A program made the translations under genes and the position numbers. A stretch of 64,000 nucleotides of DNA from assembly GCF_014697615.1 (NCBI RefSeq), contig NZ_JACJSD010000028.1, forward strand, positions 1-64,000, in the 5' to 3' direction. A model generated the notes under the pieces. That model saw nothing but the letters and a program-made list of their open reading frames with translations. It was not told the DNA's origin and made no database searches. Each line of letters opens with the position of its first letter. Within the stretch, counting starts at the first letter, position 1. Positions 17,798 through 26,504 of the stretch are shown piece by piece. Source of the stretch: Nostoc sp. FACHB-280. GTDB lineage: Bacteria; Cyanobacteriota; Cyanobacteriia; Cyanobacteriales; Nostocaceae.

Positions 17798-18430
17798 ATG
17801 AAAAAACGCTCAGTTTGGCAGTCAGGGATTGTCCGCTACATCATTGGCGTTAGCTTAGGACTGTGGTTAATACGATTATTGCACTTTGTTTGGTTAGATT
17901 GGCTGACATGGTTTTTCTTACCATTGCTCTGGATTGGAAGTGCGATCGCAGTATTGATTGGATTAATTTGGGCGATTTCCTTTTGGGTGCGTGCCATCCA
18001 GAAAGGCTCATTTCTAAATCAACGGTGGCGACGCTTTTTTCCGCTGTTACTACAGTTATTAGGATTGGTAATTGAGATTATCGTCCCGTTTGAACAGTTT
18101 TGGCTAACGGCGAATTTTTATCAAAATTTGGCAAGTCGGCAACAAGTAATTGCGTTGGTACAGTCAAATCAAATTCGTGGAGGTATGAACAATATTGCTG
18201 CTTTACCGCCAGCTTACCATCACACTTCAATCAGCAAAGAAATTCAAACACAACGGGGAGAGAATGGATTATACATTTTGTTCTTTACAGCTAGGGTCTT
18301 TGGGGGGGCACAGGGATTTGTGTATAGTGAACAGGCTAAAATTCCCGATCAAAATTTATTTTTAGGATATCGATTAAGGGTAGAACATACAATTGATTCC
18401 TATTGGTATTATGTCACGATTGGAGATTAA
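17798..18430 (+). CDS. Hypothetical membrane protein with soluble C-terminal domain
   Basis: 210 residues. Three hydrophobic segments lie at about 13-32, 38-66 and 78-100, followed by a soluble domain of about 110 residues beginning with ASRQQVIALV. No recognised family. It may be secreted-side or cytoplasmic; the topology is not obvious. It is followed 64 bases later by the LprI-like secreted protein. Confidence 0.55.
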   Translation: MKKRSVWQSGIVRYIIGVSLGLWLIRLLHFVWLDWLTWFFLPLLWIGSAIAVLIGLIWAISFWVRAIQKGSFLNQRWRRFFPLLLQLLGLVIEIIVPFEQFWLTANFYQNLASRQQVIALVQSNQIRGGMNNIAALPPAYHHTSISKEIQTQRGENGLYILFFTARVFGGAQGFVYSEQAKIPDQNLFLGYRLRVEHTIDSYWYYVTIGD

Positions 18431-18494
18431 GCTCATACAATTTAAATGCCAGGGATAGTGGTTGAAGGCTACTGAGGATTGTTAATTATGGAAA

Positions 18495-19703
18495 ATGATG
18501 AAATTTAAGATTGGGATATTTGCGAGCGCCATTTTATTTGCAACTCAGCTTGGTATGGAACCAAGCCAAGCTATCCCTGCGTCAGAAGCCAAGCCACAGA
18601 CTCCTCTACCTTATCCAACCGTGATATTAGGATTTGCTGGGGTTTTGCAACCGGACTGTGTTCGACAGGTTGAAGCGGGTGAATATCGCTGTGCAAAGCG
18701 TTGGGCAGAAGTAACCCATTTGCTCAAATCATTGGTTTATCAAGATGTGGAGTCCCAACTTATTCCACCCCTTCAACATCAACTGGCGATCGCAGATCAA
18801 TCCTGGCATCAGTTTCAAACACAACACTGTCAACAGTTAACTCAACGCTTACGCAATACGCCAGATTTTCCAATTGCAACATCTGTCTGTTTAGCGCGAT
18901 TAAATAACGATCGCATTCTAGAATTACAGAGAGGTGGTCAGATTATTACCCTCCAATCCCGCGATCCTCGATTTGAATCCTTACTCGATCGACTCAAATT
19001 GAGAAATTCATCGGTGCAACGTCACTGGGAGCAATATCAAACTCAGTATTGCCAGATCGAAAAAGCTCTATTCGTTTTTAACCCCCTGAGATTGGCGGAA
19101 TGTCATCAGCTTCTCAGAGAGGCTCGACTTCACCAACTAGAAGACCTTTTGGCAGCACCTACTCGTGGCTTGGATCTCTTCAATAGTTTTGTGCTACCTG
19201 GAATTCCAGAGCTAAATTGTGTGGATAAGACACAGTTTGGGTTAAATCAATGCGTGGTCTATTGGTCGAAAACAACTCAGCTTTTGCAATCAAGCATTTA
19301 TGGCGATTGGGCAACAAGACTATCGAAGCAGTATCAGCAAACATTTATGATCGCACAGAAATACTGGCAAGACTATCGTGAAGCACATTGTACTGAGTTG
19401 GTTGAACCTTTTAAAGAAAATTCTATGGCACCGATGCTCTATCATCGCTGTTTAGCTCGGCTAAATAACGATCGCATTGCGGATCTAAAGGGGATAGCTG
19501 TATATGATTCAGAAGACGAGCAGCAGCAAGCCCCAGTTACATCTGGACAAGATAAAACTCAAGCTCTTTGGGAGCGTTATCAAACTCAGTATTGCAAGTT
19601 TGAGTCACGGTTTTTTGGTAGTCAAACCAGAAGTAAGCAATGCCTAAATCGTTTAAATCTGGGACGTTTACGCCATATCAAAGCAATGATGAATACTCGA
19701 TAA
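18495..19703 (+). CDS. Secreted protein with two-fold LprI/DUF1311-like repeat
   Basis: 402 residues with a signal peptide (about 1-26, ending SQA). The mature part is an internal duplication. Each half has an LxCxxQ-type start, a Cys-x(n)-W segment ((S/K)(S/Y)WHxFQxxHC-like), the motif CLARLNNDRI, and a closing QYQTQYC segment. The W-x(n)-C...C-x-L-x(2)-R pattern is that of the DUF1311/LprI lysozyme-inhibitor domain. The protein probably acts in the periplasm. Its last 100 bases recur, degraded, at 20454. There are two adjacent ATGs at the start; either may be used. Confidence 0.6.
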   Translation: MMKFKIGIFASAILFATQLGMEPSQAIPASEAKPQTPLPYPTVILGFAGVLQPDCVRQVEAGEYRCAKRWAEVTHLLKSLVYQDVESQLIPPLQHQLAIADQSWHQFQTQHCQQLTQRLRNTPDFPIATSVCLARLNNDRILELQRGGQIITLQSRDPRFESLLDRLKLRNSSVQRHWEQYQTQYCQIEKALFVFNPLRLAECHQLLREARLHQLEDLLAAPTRGLDLFNSFVLPGIPELNCVDKTQFGLNQCVVYWSKTTQLLQSSIYGDWATRLSKQYQQTFMIAQKYWQDYREAHCTELVEPFKENSMAPMLYHRCLARLNNDRIADLKGIAVYDSEDEQQQAPVTSGQDKTQALWERYQTQYCKFESRFFGSQTRSKQCLNRLNLGRLRHIKAMMNTR

Positions 19704-19732
19704 AGAGGAAAATAATACTAGTTTATGACTTC
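19603..19732 (+). repeat. 130-bp direct repeat, left copy (3' end of the LprI-like gene)
   Basis: Ungapped match to 20454-20583 with 7 mismatches in 130 bases (about 95%). The left copy is the functional 3' end of the LprI-like gene, including its stop codon. Confidence 0.9.
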
Positions 19733-19781
19733 CTAGAAAATTTTCGATGTCAAATAGCATTGCTCCCTCTTGCAATTCCAG

Positions 19782-20369
19782 TCAATCTATTAATAAACTT
19801 TCTTCAGATTGAGGATAATGATTATTTTCTTTCAATCTAATTGCAGTTTCATCAGAATTCCAAATTACTTGGAAATCATCCTCTGTTTTGCATCTTCTCG
19901 TGGAATTATTGGAAATTGAGCCGATTTTTTTTTCCAGTATCCAATAATGTCTAAAAACAGCATGATGACAGTCCATATAACATGTCTCGTCAATTGCGAT
20001 AGATTTTTTCCCACTAGGAGAAACAAAGTCAGTTCTACATCCTGCTCCAAAAATAAAAATTACTACAAACAATTGAAAAATAAATAAAGTTAAGGGCATT
20101 ATCCCCAAGAATTGAGGTATAGACAATACGAATTTTAACCACCGAGACAAATTTGATTTAAAAATTAGGATAACTGCTGTAATAGAAATAATTAGGACTA
20201 AAATCGTCAAGAAAAAACTACTAAATGCTCCTCCTCTGAGTGAATATTTAGTATTTCCCGATAACCAAATCAAGGATATCAAGGATATAAAACCGAATAT
20301 AGATAGTATGTATATGTAGAAAGTGGGACGATTTATAGGAAAAATATTGATATTCTTTTGAGTATTCAT
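19782..20369 (-). CDS. Hypothetical membrane protein between two direct repeats
   Basis: 195 residues. Three or four hydrophobic segments lie in residues 17-115, followed by a soluble tail of about 80 residues with four cysteines (CRTD, CYMDCHH, RRCKTE). No recognised family. The gene lies wholly between two 130-bp direct repeats, so it arrived with, or was trapped by, a segment duplication. Confidence 0.55.
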   Translation of the reverse strand: MNTQKNINIFPINRPTFYIYILSIFGFISLISLIWLSGNTKYSLRGGAFSSFFLTILVLIISITAVILIFKSNLSRWLKFVLSIPQFLGIMPLTLFIFQLFVVIFIFGAGCRTDFVSPSGKKSIAIDETCYMDCHHAVFRHYWILEKKIGSISNNSTRRCKTEDDFQVIWNSDETAIRLKENNHYPQSEESLLID

Positions 20370-20453
20370 ATAGAAAATTTTCGTGAAAATATATAAAAAA
20401 TCCAGAAAACCAAGTTGAAGATATTAGCTATCATCAAATATAATTCTGATAAT

Positions 20454-20583
20454 AGTCACAGTTTTTTGGTAGTCAAACCAGAAGGAAGCAATGCCTAAAT
20501 CGTTGAAATCTGGGGCGTTTACGCCATATTAAAGCAATGATGAATACTCGATAAAGAGGAAAATAGTAGTAGTTTATGACTTC
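20454..20583 (+). repeat. 130-bp direct repeat, right copy (decayed 3' gene fragment)
   Basis: In the frame of the LprI-like gene this copy has two stops (TAG near its start, TGA at the position of a Leu codon), so it is a dead gene fragment. The stop codon of the convergent DUF2809 gene lies inside it. Confidence 0.9.
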
Positions 20584-21008
20584 AAACGATTCGCAGTGAG
20601 GAAAACGATCGCAATCCCCAGCGTATAAGCAACCAAATCTCGCCAGTCGAAAGTAGATCCAATTGTTAAATGAGCTAGATGAGAGTTTCGCCAGCCTAAA
20701 ATATCAATGAGATTAAGAAACTGAAGAAACTCAATCAAGTAGGCAAAGATGAGAGTTCCAATAGCAACTTTCTGTAGTGGAACTGCAATAAAAGCATGAA
20801 CAAAGTAAGCAATCACCATGACAATTAAAACGTCGCCCAGTAACGGTCTAATCCAATCATCTCGGAAGAAGAGTGCAATTATCACAACTATTGCAAATAG
20901 AATCGCAAACAGGGTGAAAGAGGTAGGATTAAATCTCAACCACTTGAGATTAGAAAATTGTTTAGGCACGATTGATTTCCTGGGTTTGATTCGCCAGGAT
21001 TGTAACAT
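20574..21008 (-). CDS. DUF2809 family membrane protein
   Basis: 144 residues with four hydrophobic segments. The family signature is clear: FRDDWIRPLLGDVLIVMV in the middle and GSTFDWRDLVAYTLG near the end, with EFLQFLNLIDILGW between. DUF2809 proteins are small integral membrane proteins of unknown function. Its stop codon lies in the 130-bp repeat copy. Confidence 0.8.
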   Translation of the reverse strand: MLQSWRIKPRKSIVPKQFSNLKWLRFNPTSFTLFAILFAIVVIIALFFRDDWIRPLLGDVLIVMVIAYFVHAFIAVPLQKVAIGTLIFAYLIEFLQFLNLIDILGWRNSHLAHLTIGSTFDWRDLVAYTLGIAIVFLTANRLKS

Positions 21009-21082
21009 TGTTCTTTAAAATTGGACTAAATTGATGAATCCAATTAGTAAGCGATTTGATTTGTAGTCTATTGCGATCGCAA

Positions 21083-21508
21083 TTAGTGACAGTTGCGATT
21101 CCCTTTGATAAAAGCAGTTTTAGGGATTGCACTGCATTTAACCCCTGGAGAACCAAATCCACTATATTGATCGAAACTTCCTTGAACCTGCAAATCTGGG
21201 GGAAGCTTGGCAATGCTAGTTTTGTACAAGAAAAGGTTTCCGTCAACTACCATTGCATTGGGCAGTTCTTCAATGTACGTACCGCTAATAGTTAGGTTGC
21301 CTTTGACGGTTAGTTGATTGGGCAGTCGTTTGAGATTGCCTTCCAGGGTAACGTTACGATTTATGATGCAGCGTCCTTCTTGTTCGAGCGCGCCAAATTT
21401 TTTCAGGCTTCCACAAGGCGCAGGGGGAGCCGGTTGCAGCAGATAAATTCCAACCACCACCAAGGGAAATATGAAAAGCAGCAATCGCCATCTTAGTTTT
21501 GAGAACAT
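21083..21508 (-). CDS. Secreted or anchored protein with short beta/leucine-rich-like repeats
   Basis: 141 residues. An N-terminal hydrophobic segment (WRLLLFIFPLVVVGIYLL) acts as signal or anchor, followed by a Pro-rich linker. Three repeats of the form GNLxxxxxxxxxLPxxLxVxG follow (NLKRLPNQLTVKG, YIEELPNAMVVDG, SIAKLPPDLQVQG). A C-terminal pair of cysteines (VKCSAIP, NRNC) follows. No named family. Confidence 0.55.
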   Translation of the reverse strand: MFSKLRWRLLLFIFPLVVVGIYLLQPAPPAPCGSLKKFGALEQEGRCIINRNVTLEGNLKRLPNQLTVKGNLTISGTYIEELPNAMVVDGNLFLYKTSIAKLPPDLQVQGSFDQYSGFGSPGVKCSAIPKTAFIKGNRNCH

Positions 21509-21694
21509 TTGAGCTAATAAATCCTAATTTAGGTTAACTTAATATCTTGCACATTTACGTATATGTACAGCAAAATCGAAAATCTGGGCGGTATAGCTAC
21601 AGTATTTTTGTTTGCTTTTAACGATAAATTAATACTTTTAGCTTTATGCTGAGTATTTAATCTCACCATTTTTTGGGTGGAAGATGTGAGGAGT

Positions 21695-22180
21695 ATGTCA
21701 CTGGAAAATCCAAGTCCTTTAGCGATCGCGCTTACCCTTTGGAATATTGGCATTGTTTCCGAGCAGAACCTAATCGCTTGGGCTGATGCTCAGATTCTGG
21801 CGATTGAAAAACCTGCTGATGATTTACTGGAAATTGCTACTAAAGGTGCTAAAGTGTGCCTCAAACAAGGGCTGATTAAAACGCTTCCAATTGCTCTTGG
21901 CTACTCAGAGGAATTTTTTATTCGAGCTTATTTGTTGGATATCAAATGCGATGGCTCAATAAAATCCTTCATCGCTTGGGTTTCTCACAACTGCTGTGGG
22001 AGTACGGAAATCCCCGAAGCTTCATTAGGATATCATCTAGAACATCTATACTGCGATTGTGAGGATGTTGAGGCGGCGATCGCACTGCTACGGGTTGAAC
22101 TTCCAAAAATCATGCCTCGTTGTGAATCCTTTGCTACTATGTTTTTGGAGCAAGTCTCTGGGTTAGAGCTATGCATTTAA
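21695..22180 (+). CDS. Hypothetical immunity-array protein
   Basis: 161 residues from the ATG at 21695; a GTG at 21677 would add six residues. An AGGAG-like stretch sits too close to the ATG, so the start is uncertain. The protein is helical, with a Cys-rich stretch (SHNCCGSTE, LYCDCEDVEAA) near its C-terminus. Its stop overlaps the start of the SMI1/KNR4 gene by 10 bases, so the two are translationally coupled. Function unknown. Confidence 0.55.
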   Translation: MSLENPSPLAIALTLWNIGIVSEQNLIAWADAQILAIEKPADDLLEIATKGAKVCLKQGLIKTLPIALGYSEEFFIRAYLLDIKCDGSIKSFIAWVSHNCCGSTEIPEASLGYHLEHLYCDCEDVEAAIALLRVELPKIMPRCESFATMFLEQVSGLELCI

Positions 22181-22911
22181 CCGCCCATCAAACTGCAATG
22201 ATTGAAGTTGCTAGGGAGATTCGTTTCGCATTGGATCGCTTGAAATACCTCGATCCAGATGGAATGTGTTTGGCAATAGACTTAAATCCACCGCTTGGTT
22301 CAATGGCGATTCTAAAAGCATTGGAAATTCAGCTACCATTCGCCTATGCTGCTTTTTTGCTAGAGGTGGGAAATGGAGGGTGTTGGGATTGTGCCGAGCG
22401 CGACTGCTGGATGACAATTGATGAAATCATGCAGCATAATTGTGCTGAGTTATGGCATCAGTCACCGCCTGATTTCGTTCGTCAATTTATGGCAACAGGA
22501 AAACAATCTGATGCAGTCGAGTTACCCTATCTCTTAAATCTTAACGCCCTCCCTGGACTATTGCGGATTGGGTTATATCCCCCAGAGGAAGAGACTTACG
22601 GGTTATTTCTGACGCAAGAAGGACATGAAGTGAAAATTCAAATCTGCTTACAACCGTTGTTGACCTATGTTGTGATGGAACGCTATACGCCGAAGCAATG
22701 GTTACAAATGCACCTAAATTATGTCATTAATAGTATTTCCGAGATTGAAAAATCGCTCTCAATTTTGAATTCTCAACAAAGTCCGTATCTTCTTTTCCAA
22801 GGATTTTTAATGGGTTTGGCAAATGATAGGTTGAAGCTGTTTATTGAAAATTGTCCCGCAATTCCTTTAGAAAGAAAACGAAATTTGCTAGATGATATAT
22901 GGTGGACATAG
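22171..22911 (+). CDS. SMI1/KNR4 (SUKH) family protein
   Basis: 246 residues. The SUKH core is visible: LEIQLPFAYAAFLLEVGNGG at residues 51-70, then an E(I/V)M-type segment, LPGLLRIGLYPPEEETYGLFLTQEGHEV, and YTPKQWLQMHL. SUKH proteins are typical immunity proteins against nuclease and other polymorphic toxins; some act in unrelated regulation. It is coupled to the upstream gene and is a paralogue of the C-terminal part of the protein at 26505 (shared L(L/V)LEVxNGG, LFLTQEG(H/Y)EV). No cognate toxin is seen. Confidence 0.8.
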   Translation: MHLTAHQTAMIEVAREIRFALDRLKYLDPDGMCLAIDLNPPLGSMAILKALEIQLPFAYAAFLLEVGNGGCWDCAERDCWMTIDEIMQHNCAELWHQSPPDFVRQFMATGKQSDAVELPYLLNLNALPGLLRIGLYPPEEETYGLFLTQEGHEVKIQICLQPLLTYVVMERYTPKQWLQMHLNYVINSISEIEKSLSILNSQQSPYLLFQGFLMGLANDRLKLFIENCPAIPLERKRNLLDDIWWT

Positions 22912-23055
22912 TAAAACCATTTTTGATGCAAGAAAAATGAATTGTTAACTAATATTATAGATTGCTTGATAAGTGCATTTACCTATATTTAGGTTATAAA
23001 ATAGTATTTTCTGTATAATATATCTAACAATTATTATTAGAAACAATTTGATTAT

Positions 23056-23805
23056 ATGAACCGCAAACAATTATACTGGGCAAAAGACTATACTTATGAA
23101 GCTAGACAAAAAAAGATTGGTTGGCTAAATGAAATAATTGAGTCACTACATGAGCAACCAGAATTAGGAAAATATAAAGACGATGAAGACTCACAAGAGC
23201 TATTTACCCAGGAAACTATCACAGTTGCTCAACGTTTAATGAAATTAGTTATCCAAGAGGAGCCGAATAAACAGGATATTCGTGAGTTATATATATTGCT
23301 GAAAATTTATAAACATATTCGTAACTCCGCTTGGGACGATATTTGTAAATATGTGGAAAATTTGCATTGGGTAGTAAATATTTGGGAAACATTTCAGAAT
23401 GTAATTGAATTAGATATCTGGCATGGTTGTGAGTATCAACGTTATTCAATTAAAGAACCATTAATTACTGAGGGTAAATATATCAGAGGTAGCTCTTCTA
23501 TTGACACGCACGGTCATATTGTATTCAAATTAGAACAGAATTTAGAAGACAATAAGATTAAAATTATTTGGCAAATCCCAAATGAGACCGTTATTCCTGA
23601 CGAATATATTCCACCATCAATCGAAGGAATTATCGAGGGGCTGATTCAATATTCTCATCTAGAAAATAAAGCTTTTTCATCCCTTAAAATTACTGTCTTT
23701 AATGGCAGTTATCACGAATATCACTCTAGGGAGTCTGATTATCGTATAGCTGCTGTCATCGCTTGGATGAATGCTTTAAAAACTGCTGAATTCATACCTC
23801 TTTAA
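23056..23805 (+). CDS. Hypothetical protein of the immunity-type array
   Basis: 249 residues, soluble, charged, AT-rich codon use compared with its neighbours. No recognised domain. N-terminal half helical, C-terminal half with beta-strands (HIVFKLEQNL, KIKIIWQIPNE) and a final helix (AAVIAWMNALKTAEF). Stands alone with 144 bases upstream and 73 downstream. Confidence 0.5.
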   Translation: MNRKQLYWAKDYTYEARQKKIGWLNEIIESLHEQPELGKYKDDEDSQELFTQETITVAQRLMKLVIQEEPNKQDIRELYILLKIYKHIRNSAWDDICKYVENLHWVVNIWETFQNVIELDIWHGCEYQRYSIKEPLITEGKYIRGSSSIDTHGHIVFKLEQNLEDNKIKIIWQIPNETVIPDEYIPPSIEGIIEGLIQYSHLENKAFSSLKITVFNGSYHEYHSRESDYRIAAVIAWMNALKTAEFIPL

Positions 23806-23878
23806 TGGTTAAGGTTGGAGAAATTCAAGCATTTAATCATTATTACAGCATTTTTCACCTATTTGAACCAGTTGCTGG

Positions 23879-25327
23879 ATGAGAGATAAGCATGGAAAAA
23901 CGTTTGTTCTAATTGATGGATATACACTAGCGATCGCACAAAGCGATTCAGGTGTATTATTCTCTGGTTGCCACAGTCGCAAAGCCATAACCAGATATGA
24001 CGATTCGCTCCTAATTCAGTTTTTGGCACGTCATGCCCATCATGATACTTTTTGGCAATGCTTTCAGGCGCGTGAAATGTACGAGAATGAGGATAATCGC
24101 TTCTTTGTCAGGAATTGCCAGCAGCTTATTGGCGATACTCCAAAGGAGTCGCTACGCGAACGCAGTTGGAAACTACCGCAAGGTTATCAAAATTGGGCAG
24201 TTTGGGAACTGATCAATCACCTGTTTCAAAAGCATGGCGAGTCTTTCAATGAACCGATTTGTTTATGGCATCCGGGGAGTTACTATCCGATGTACGGTAT
24301 TCCCTATGGCACAGCATTGAAGGTGATACAGGTTGCGCGTAATTGGAGGAATCTGCAAGAAATCGAGGGAATTGAACTGCTCAATGAAACCCAGTGGAAT
24401 TTACGCTTTGCGTCTGCTGCGAGTCCTACTCACTCTTTACTAATTCCCCAGATTTTATCTGAGATTGAGGAAGCTGCTAGTATATATCTACTATTTTTTG
24501 AAGAAAAAGCACGCTTATATACACCCAATCAGGTTGCTGCAATTAGATATGAACTGCTGCATCAGATGGCTATCGCCAACCTACTCAACCGTGAAATCTC
24601 AGCAGAAATTCTTGCTCGTCTAGTTGCTTATCCAAATCTGCAACGCTGCGTCATTCAAGCTGAAAAGCTATGGCGCTATTTAAATGCTGCTTCTGTGAGC
24701 CAAGAAAAAAATAGTTTGTGTTTAGATTGGATGTTTTTTGATGCACCACTACCTCAACCTGACTTTCATCAGCTTTGCTTACAGCATTTTCAAAAAGCAA
24801 AATTGCAGTACCCGTATACGATTCCCTTTGAAGGCGATGGGAAGCAGTATCGACTCGTGACAGGAAATGTGTATCCCAATGCGATCGCCTTGTTAACGGT
24901 TTTAGAAATTACAATGACGATAAATGCAAATGCCTTATTTACCAACGTGAATGAGCCGACGTACCTAGAGTTAGTTGTCTGGGCTTCGCTGGAATCCTGC
25001 TTACCTCCCGTCGAAGATTGGGAAATGTCTGTTGATTGGAGAGGAAGAGAAGATGAGTTGCTCACTTTAGGAACAGATCCTTCCTTGCCTAAAGCTGAGT
25101 TTTTCTTGAACTGTTTAGCATCTCACCTGGCAAGACTCTGGCAAAATGGGGAGCGAACGGCGTTGAAACAAGGATTGCTCCCTTTGCAAAGTTATTTCCC
25201 TAAAGAAACCTACTTTCTCTACTGTCGAGGTCAGATGCTACTATCCGGGGAACTCCGATTTCACTATGGGGAATGGTTTGATGGGGGATTCCTCCGGCTT
25301 TTTCGGGCAGAACAAGGGGAGTCTTAA
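23879..25327 (+). CDS. Hypothetical two-domain protein, paralogue of the protein at 16870
   Basis: 482 residues. The N-terminal domain (about 1-205) begins VLIDGYTLAIAQSDSG and is Trp/His-rich. The C-terminal domain (about 210-430) is the same family as the entire protein at 16870. A 35-bp dispersed repeat (24131-24165) encodes GDTPKESLRER in the N-terminal domain. The ending (FDGGFLRLF) is short and basic. I do not recognise either domain; the context suggests immunity or immunity-derived proteins. Confidence 0.55.
   Translation: MRDKHGKTFVLIDGYTLAIAQSDSGVLFSGCHSRKAITRYDDSLLIQFLARHAHHDTFWQCFQAREMYENEDNRFFVRNCQQLIGDTPKESLRERSWKLPQGYQNWAVWELINHLFQKHGESFNEPICLWHPGSYYPMYGIPYGTALKVIQVARNWRNLQEIEGIELLNETQWNLRFASAASPTHSLLIPQILSEIEEAASIYLLFFEEKARLYTPNQVAAIRYELLHQMAIANLLNREISAEILARLVAYPNLQRCVIQAEKLWRYLNAASVSQEKNSLCLDWMFFDAPLPQPDFHQLCLQHFQKAKLQYPYTIPFEGDGKQYRLVTGNVYPNAIALLTVLEITMTINANALFTNVNEPTYLELVVWASLESCLPPVEDWEMSVDWRGREDELLTLGTDPSLPKAEFFLNCLASHLARLWQNGERTALKQGLLPLQSYFPKETYFLYCRGQMLLSGELRFHYGEWFDGGFLRLFRAEQGES
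24131..24165 (+). repeat. 35-bp dispersed repeat, copy 2
   Basis: Begins GGCGATACTCCAAAGGAGTC and ends in CGCAG; 32 of 35 positions match the copy at 16048-16082. It is in frame within the gene at 23879 but is translated in a different frame from copy 1. Confidence 0.75.
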
Positions 25328-25347
25328 CAATTCAAAATTCAAAATTA

Positions 25348-26424
25348 ATGGCGATGGCTAGGAGGGCAAGGTGTATGGATTGCAAAGCACTAATTTACGA
25401 CGCGGTAAGGAAACAGGCGATCGCACCAATATACCCCCATTCTTTGGTGAAGTGGGATATTTCCCAACAACCCCGGATAATTGAACAAATCGAGTTACCC
25501 TATGATTTTGAATCAGTACCAAGTATTGTTTTGTTACCGGATGGGGAAAGGTTTGCTGTGGCTCCTTCTGAGGTTACGCCAGAATTTGGGATTGAGATTC
25601 TTCGCTGGGATGATTTGTCCGTTTTGCAACGAGTTGACTTACCCCATGCACCCTATGAGGAGAATTCCCAGGAGGATGAGTATTATGGACATGGTAAATG
25701 TACTCATATTTCCTGGTTAGGATTAACACCTTGCCAGGGCTATTTATTGGTTGGTGAGGGTTGGGGAGATATTTATCTAGTTAATTTAGAAAGCGGTGAG
25801 CAGATTCGTTGGTTGCGTCGTTGGCGAGATTATAATGCTGCTTTTGCCATCGATCCACAAATGCAGTTTCTCATTGTTAATTCTGTAGACATGGATGAGT
25901 CCCATCAGTTTTACAGAATTGACAGTATGCTTGAGGATAAATTAACCTATTTGGGGGAATATTCAGGTGGTGTGCGTTGTCATCGTGGCAACTTGAGTTT
26001 TAGCCCAGATGGTCAGCGTCTGGCTTATACTGCATATCGATATCAAGGTGTTGATTTATTAAGTTTTCAGCTTGAACGCTCGATATTAAGCACTTTATCC
26101 CCGCAAACGCAGGAACCACTCAATGAAATATGGAAAAAATGGGAAAAATCGTCACAATATCGGGAGAAAATGTGGGGTCAATTCTTTCGGTTGTACCATG
26201 ACCATGATGGATTAAATCCTTGGCAAAGTAATATCGTTTGGCTGGGTAACAACAGGTTATTGTGTGGTGTAGGGCAAATTCTGGCAGTGCTGTCAGCTCA
26301 GACAGGGGAAATAATCAAAACCTATGACGTAGATGCAGTAGTTAATACTTTGGTGTTTGATTACACATCTTTCCAAGCTATTGTTGCCACCAAGCAAGGG
26401 ATAAAGGTGGTTGCGATCGCCTAA
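25348..26424 (+). CDS. WD40/beta-propeller-like protein
   Basis: 358 residues. Several propeller blades are recognisable by pattern: LPYDFESVPSIVLLPDGERFAV, FSPDGQRLAYTAY, LGNNRLLCGVGQILAVLSAQTGE, followed by VVNTLVFDYTSFQAIVATKQG. It starts with a CxxC pair (ARCMDC). It is probably a scaffold for protein interaction; no enzyme motif is seen. A truncated copy of its N-terminus lies at 32681-32863. The two ATGs at 25348 and 25354 are both possible starts. Confidence 0.6.
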   Translation: MAMARRARCMDCKALIYDAVRKQAIAPIYPHSLVKWDISQQPRIIEQIELPYDFESVPSIVLLPDGERFAVAPSEVTPEFGIEILRWDDLSVLQRVDLPHAPYEENSQEDEYYGHGKCTHISWLGLTPCQGYLLVGEGWGDIYLVNLESGEQIRWLRRWRDYNAAFAIDPQMQFLIVNSVDMDESHQFYRIDSMLEDKLTYLGEYSGGVRCHRGNLSFSPDGQRLAYTAYRYQGVDLLSFQLERSILSTLSPQTQEPLNEIWKKWEKSSQYREKMWGQFFRLYHDHDGLNPWQSNIVWLGNNRLLCGVGQILAVLSAQTGEIIKTYDVDAVVNTLVFDYTSFQAIVATKQGIKVVAIA

Positions 26425-26504
26425 TCAATGTAGCGGGAAAACCCATGATAACAAGTGAAGACATAACTGGCGGTGATTGAGATGGGTGTTTTCGAGGTGA
26501 GTAA

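Noticed and set aside
20962-21246. 94-codon minus-strand frame
   Set aside because: Overlaps the ends of two better genes (20574-21008 and 21083-21508) in another frame of the same strand.
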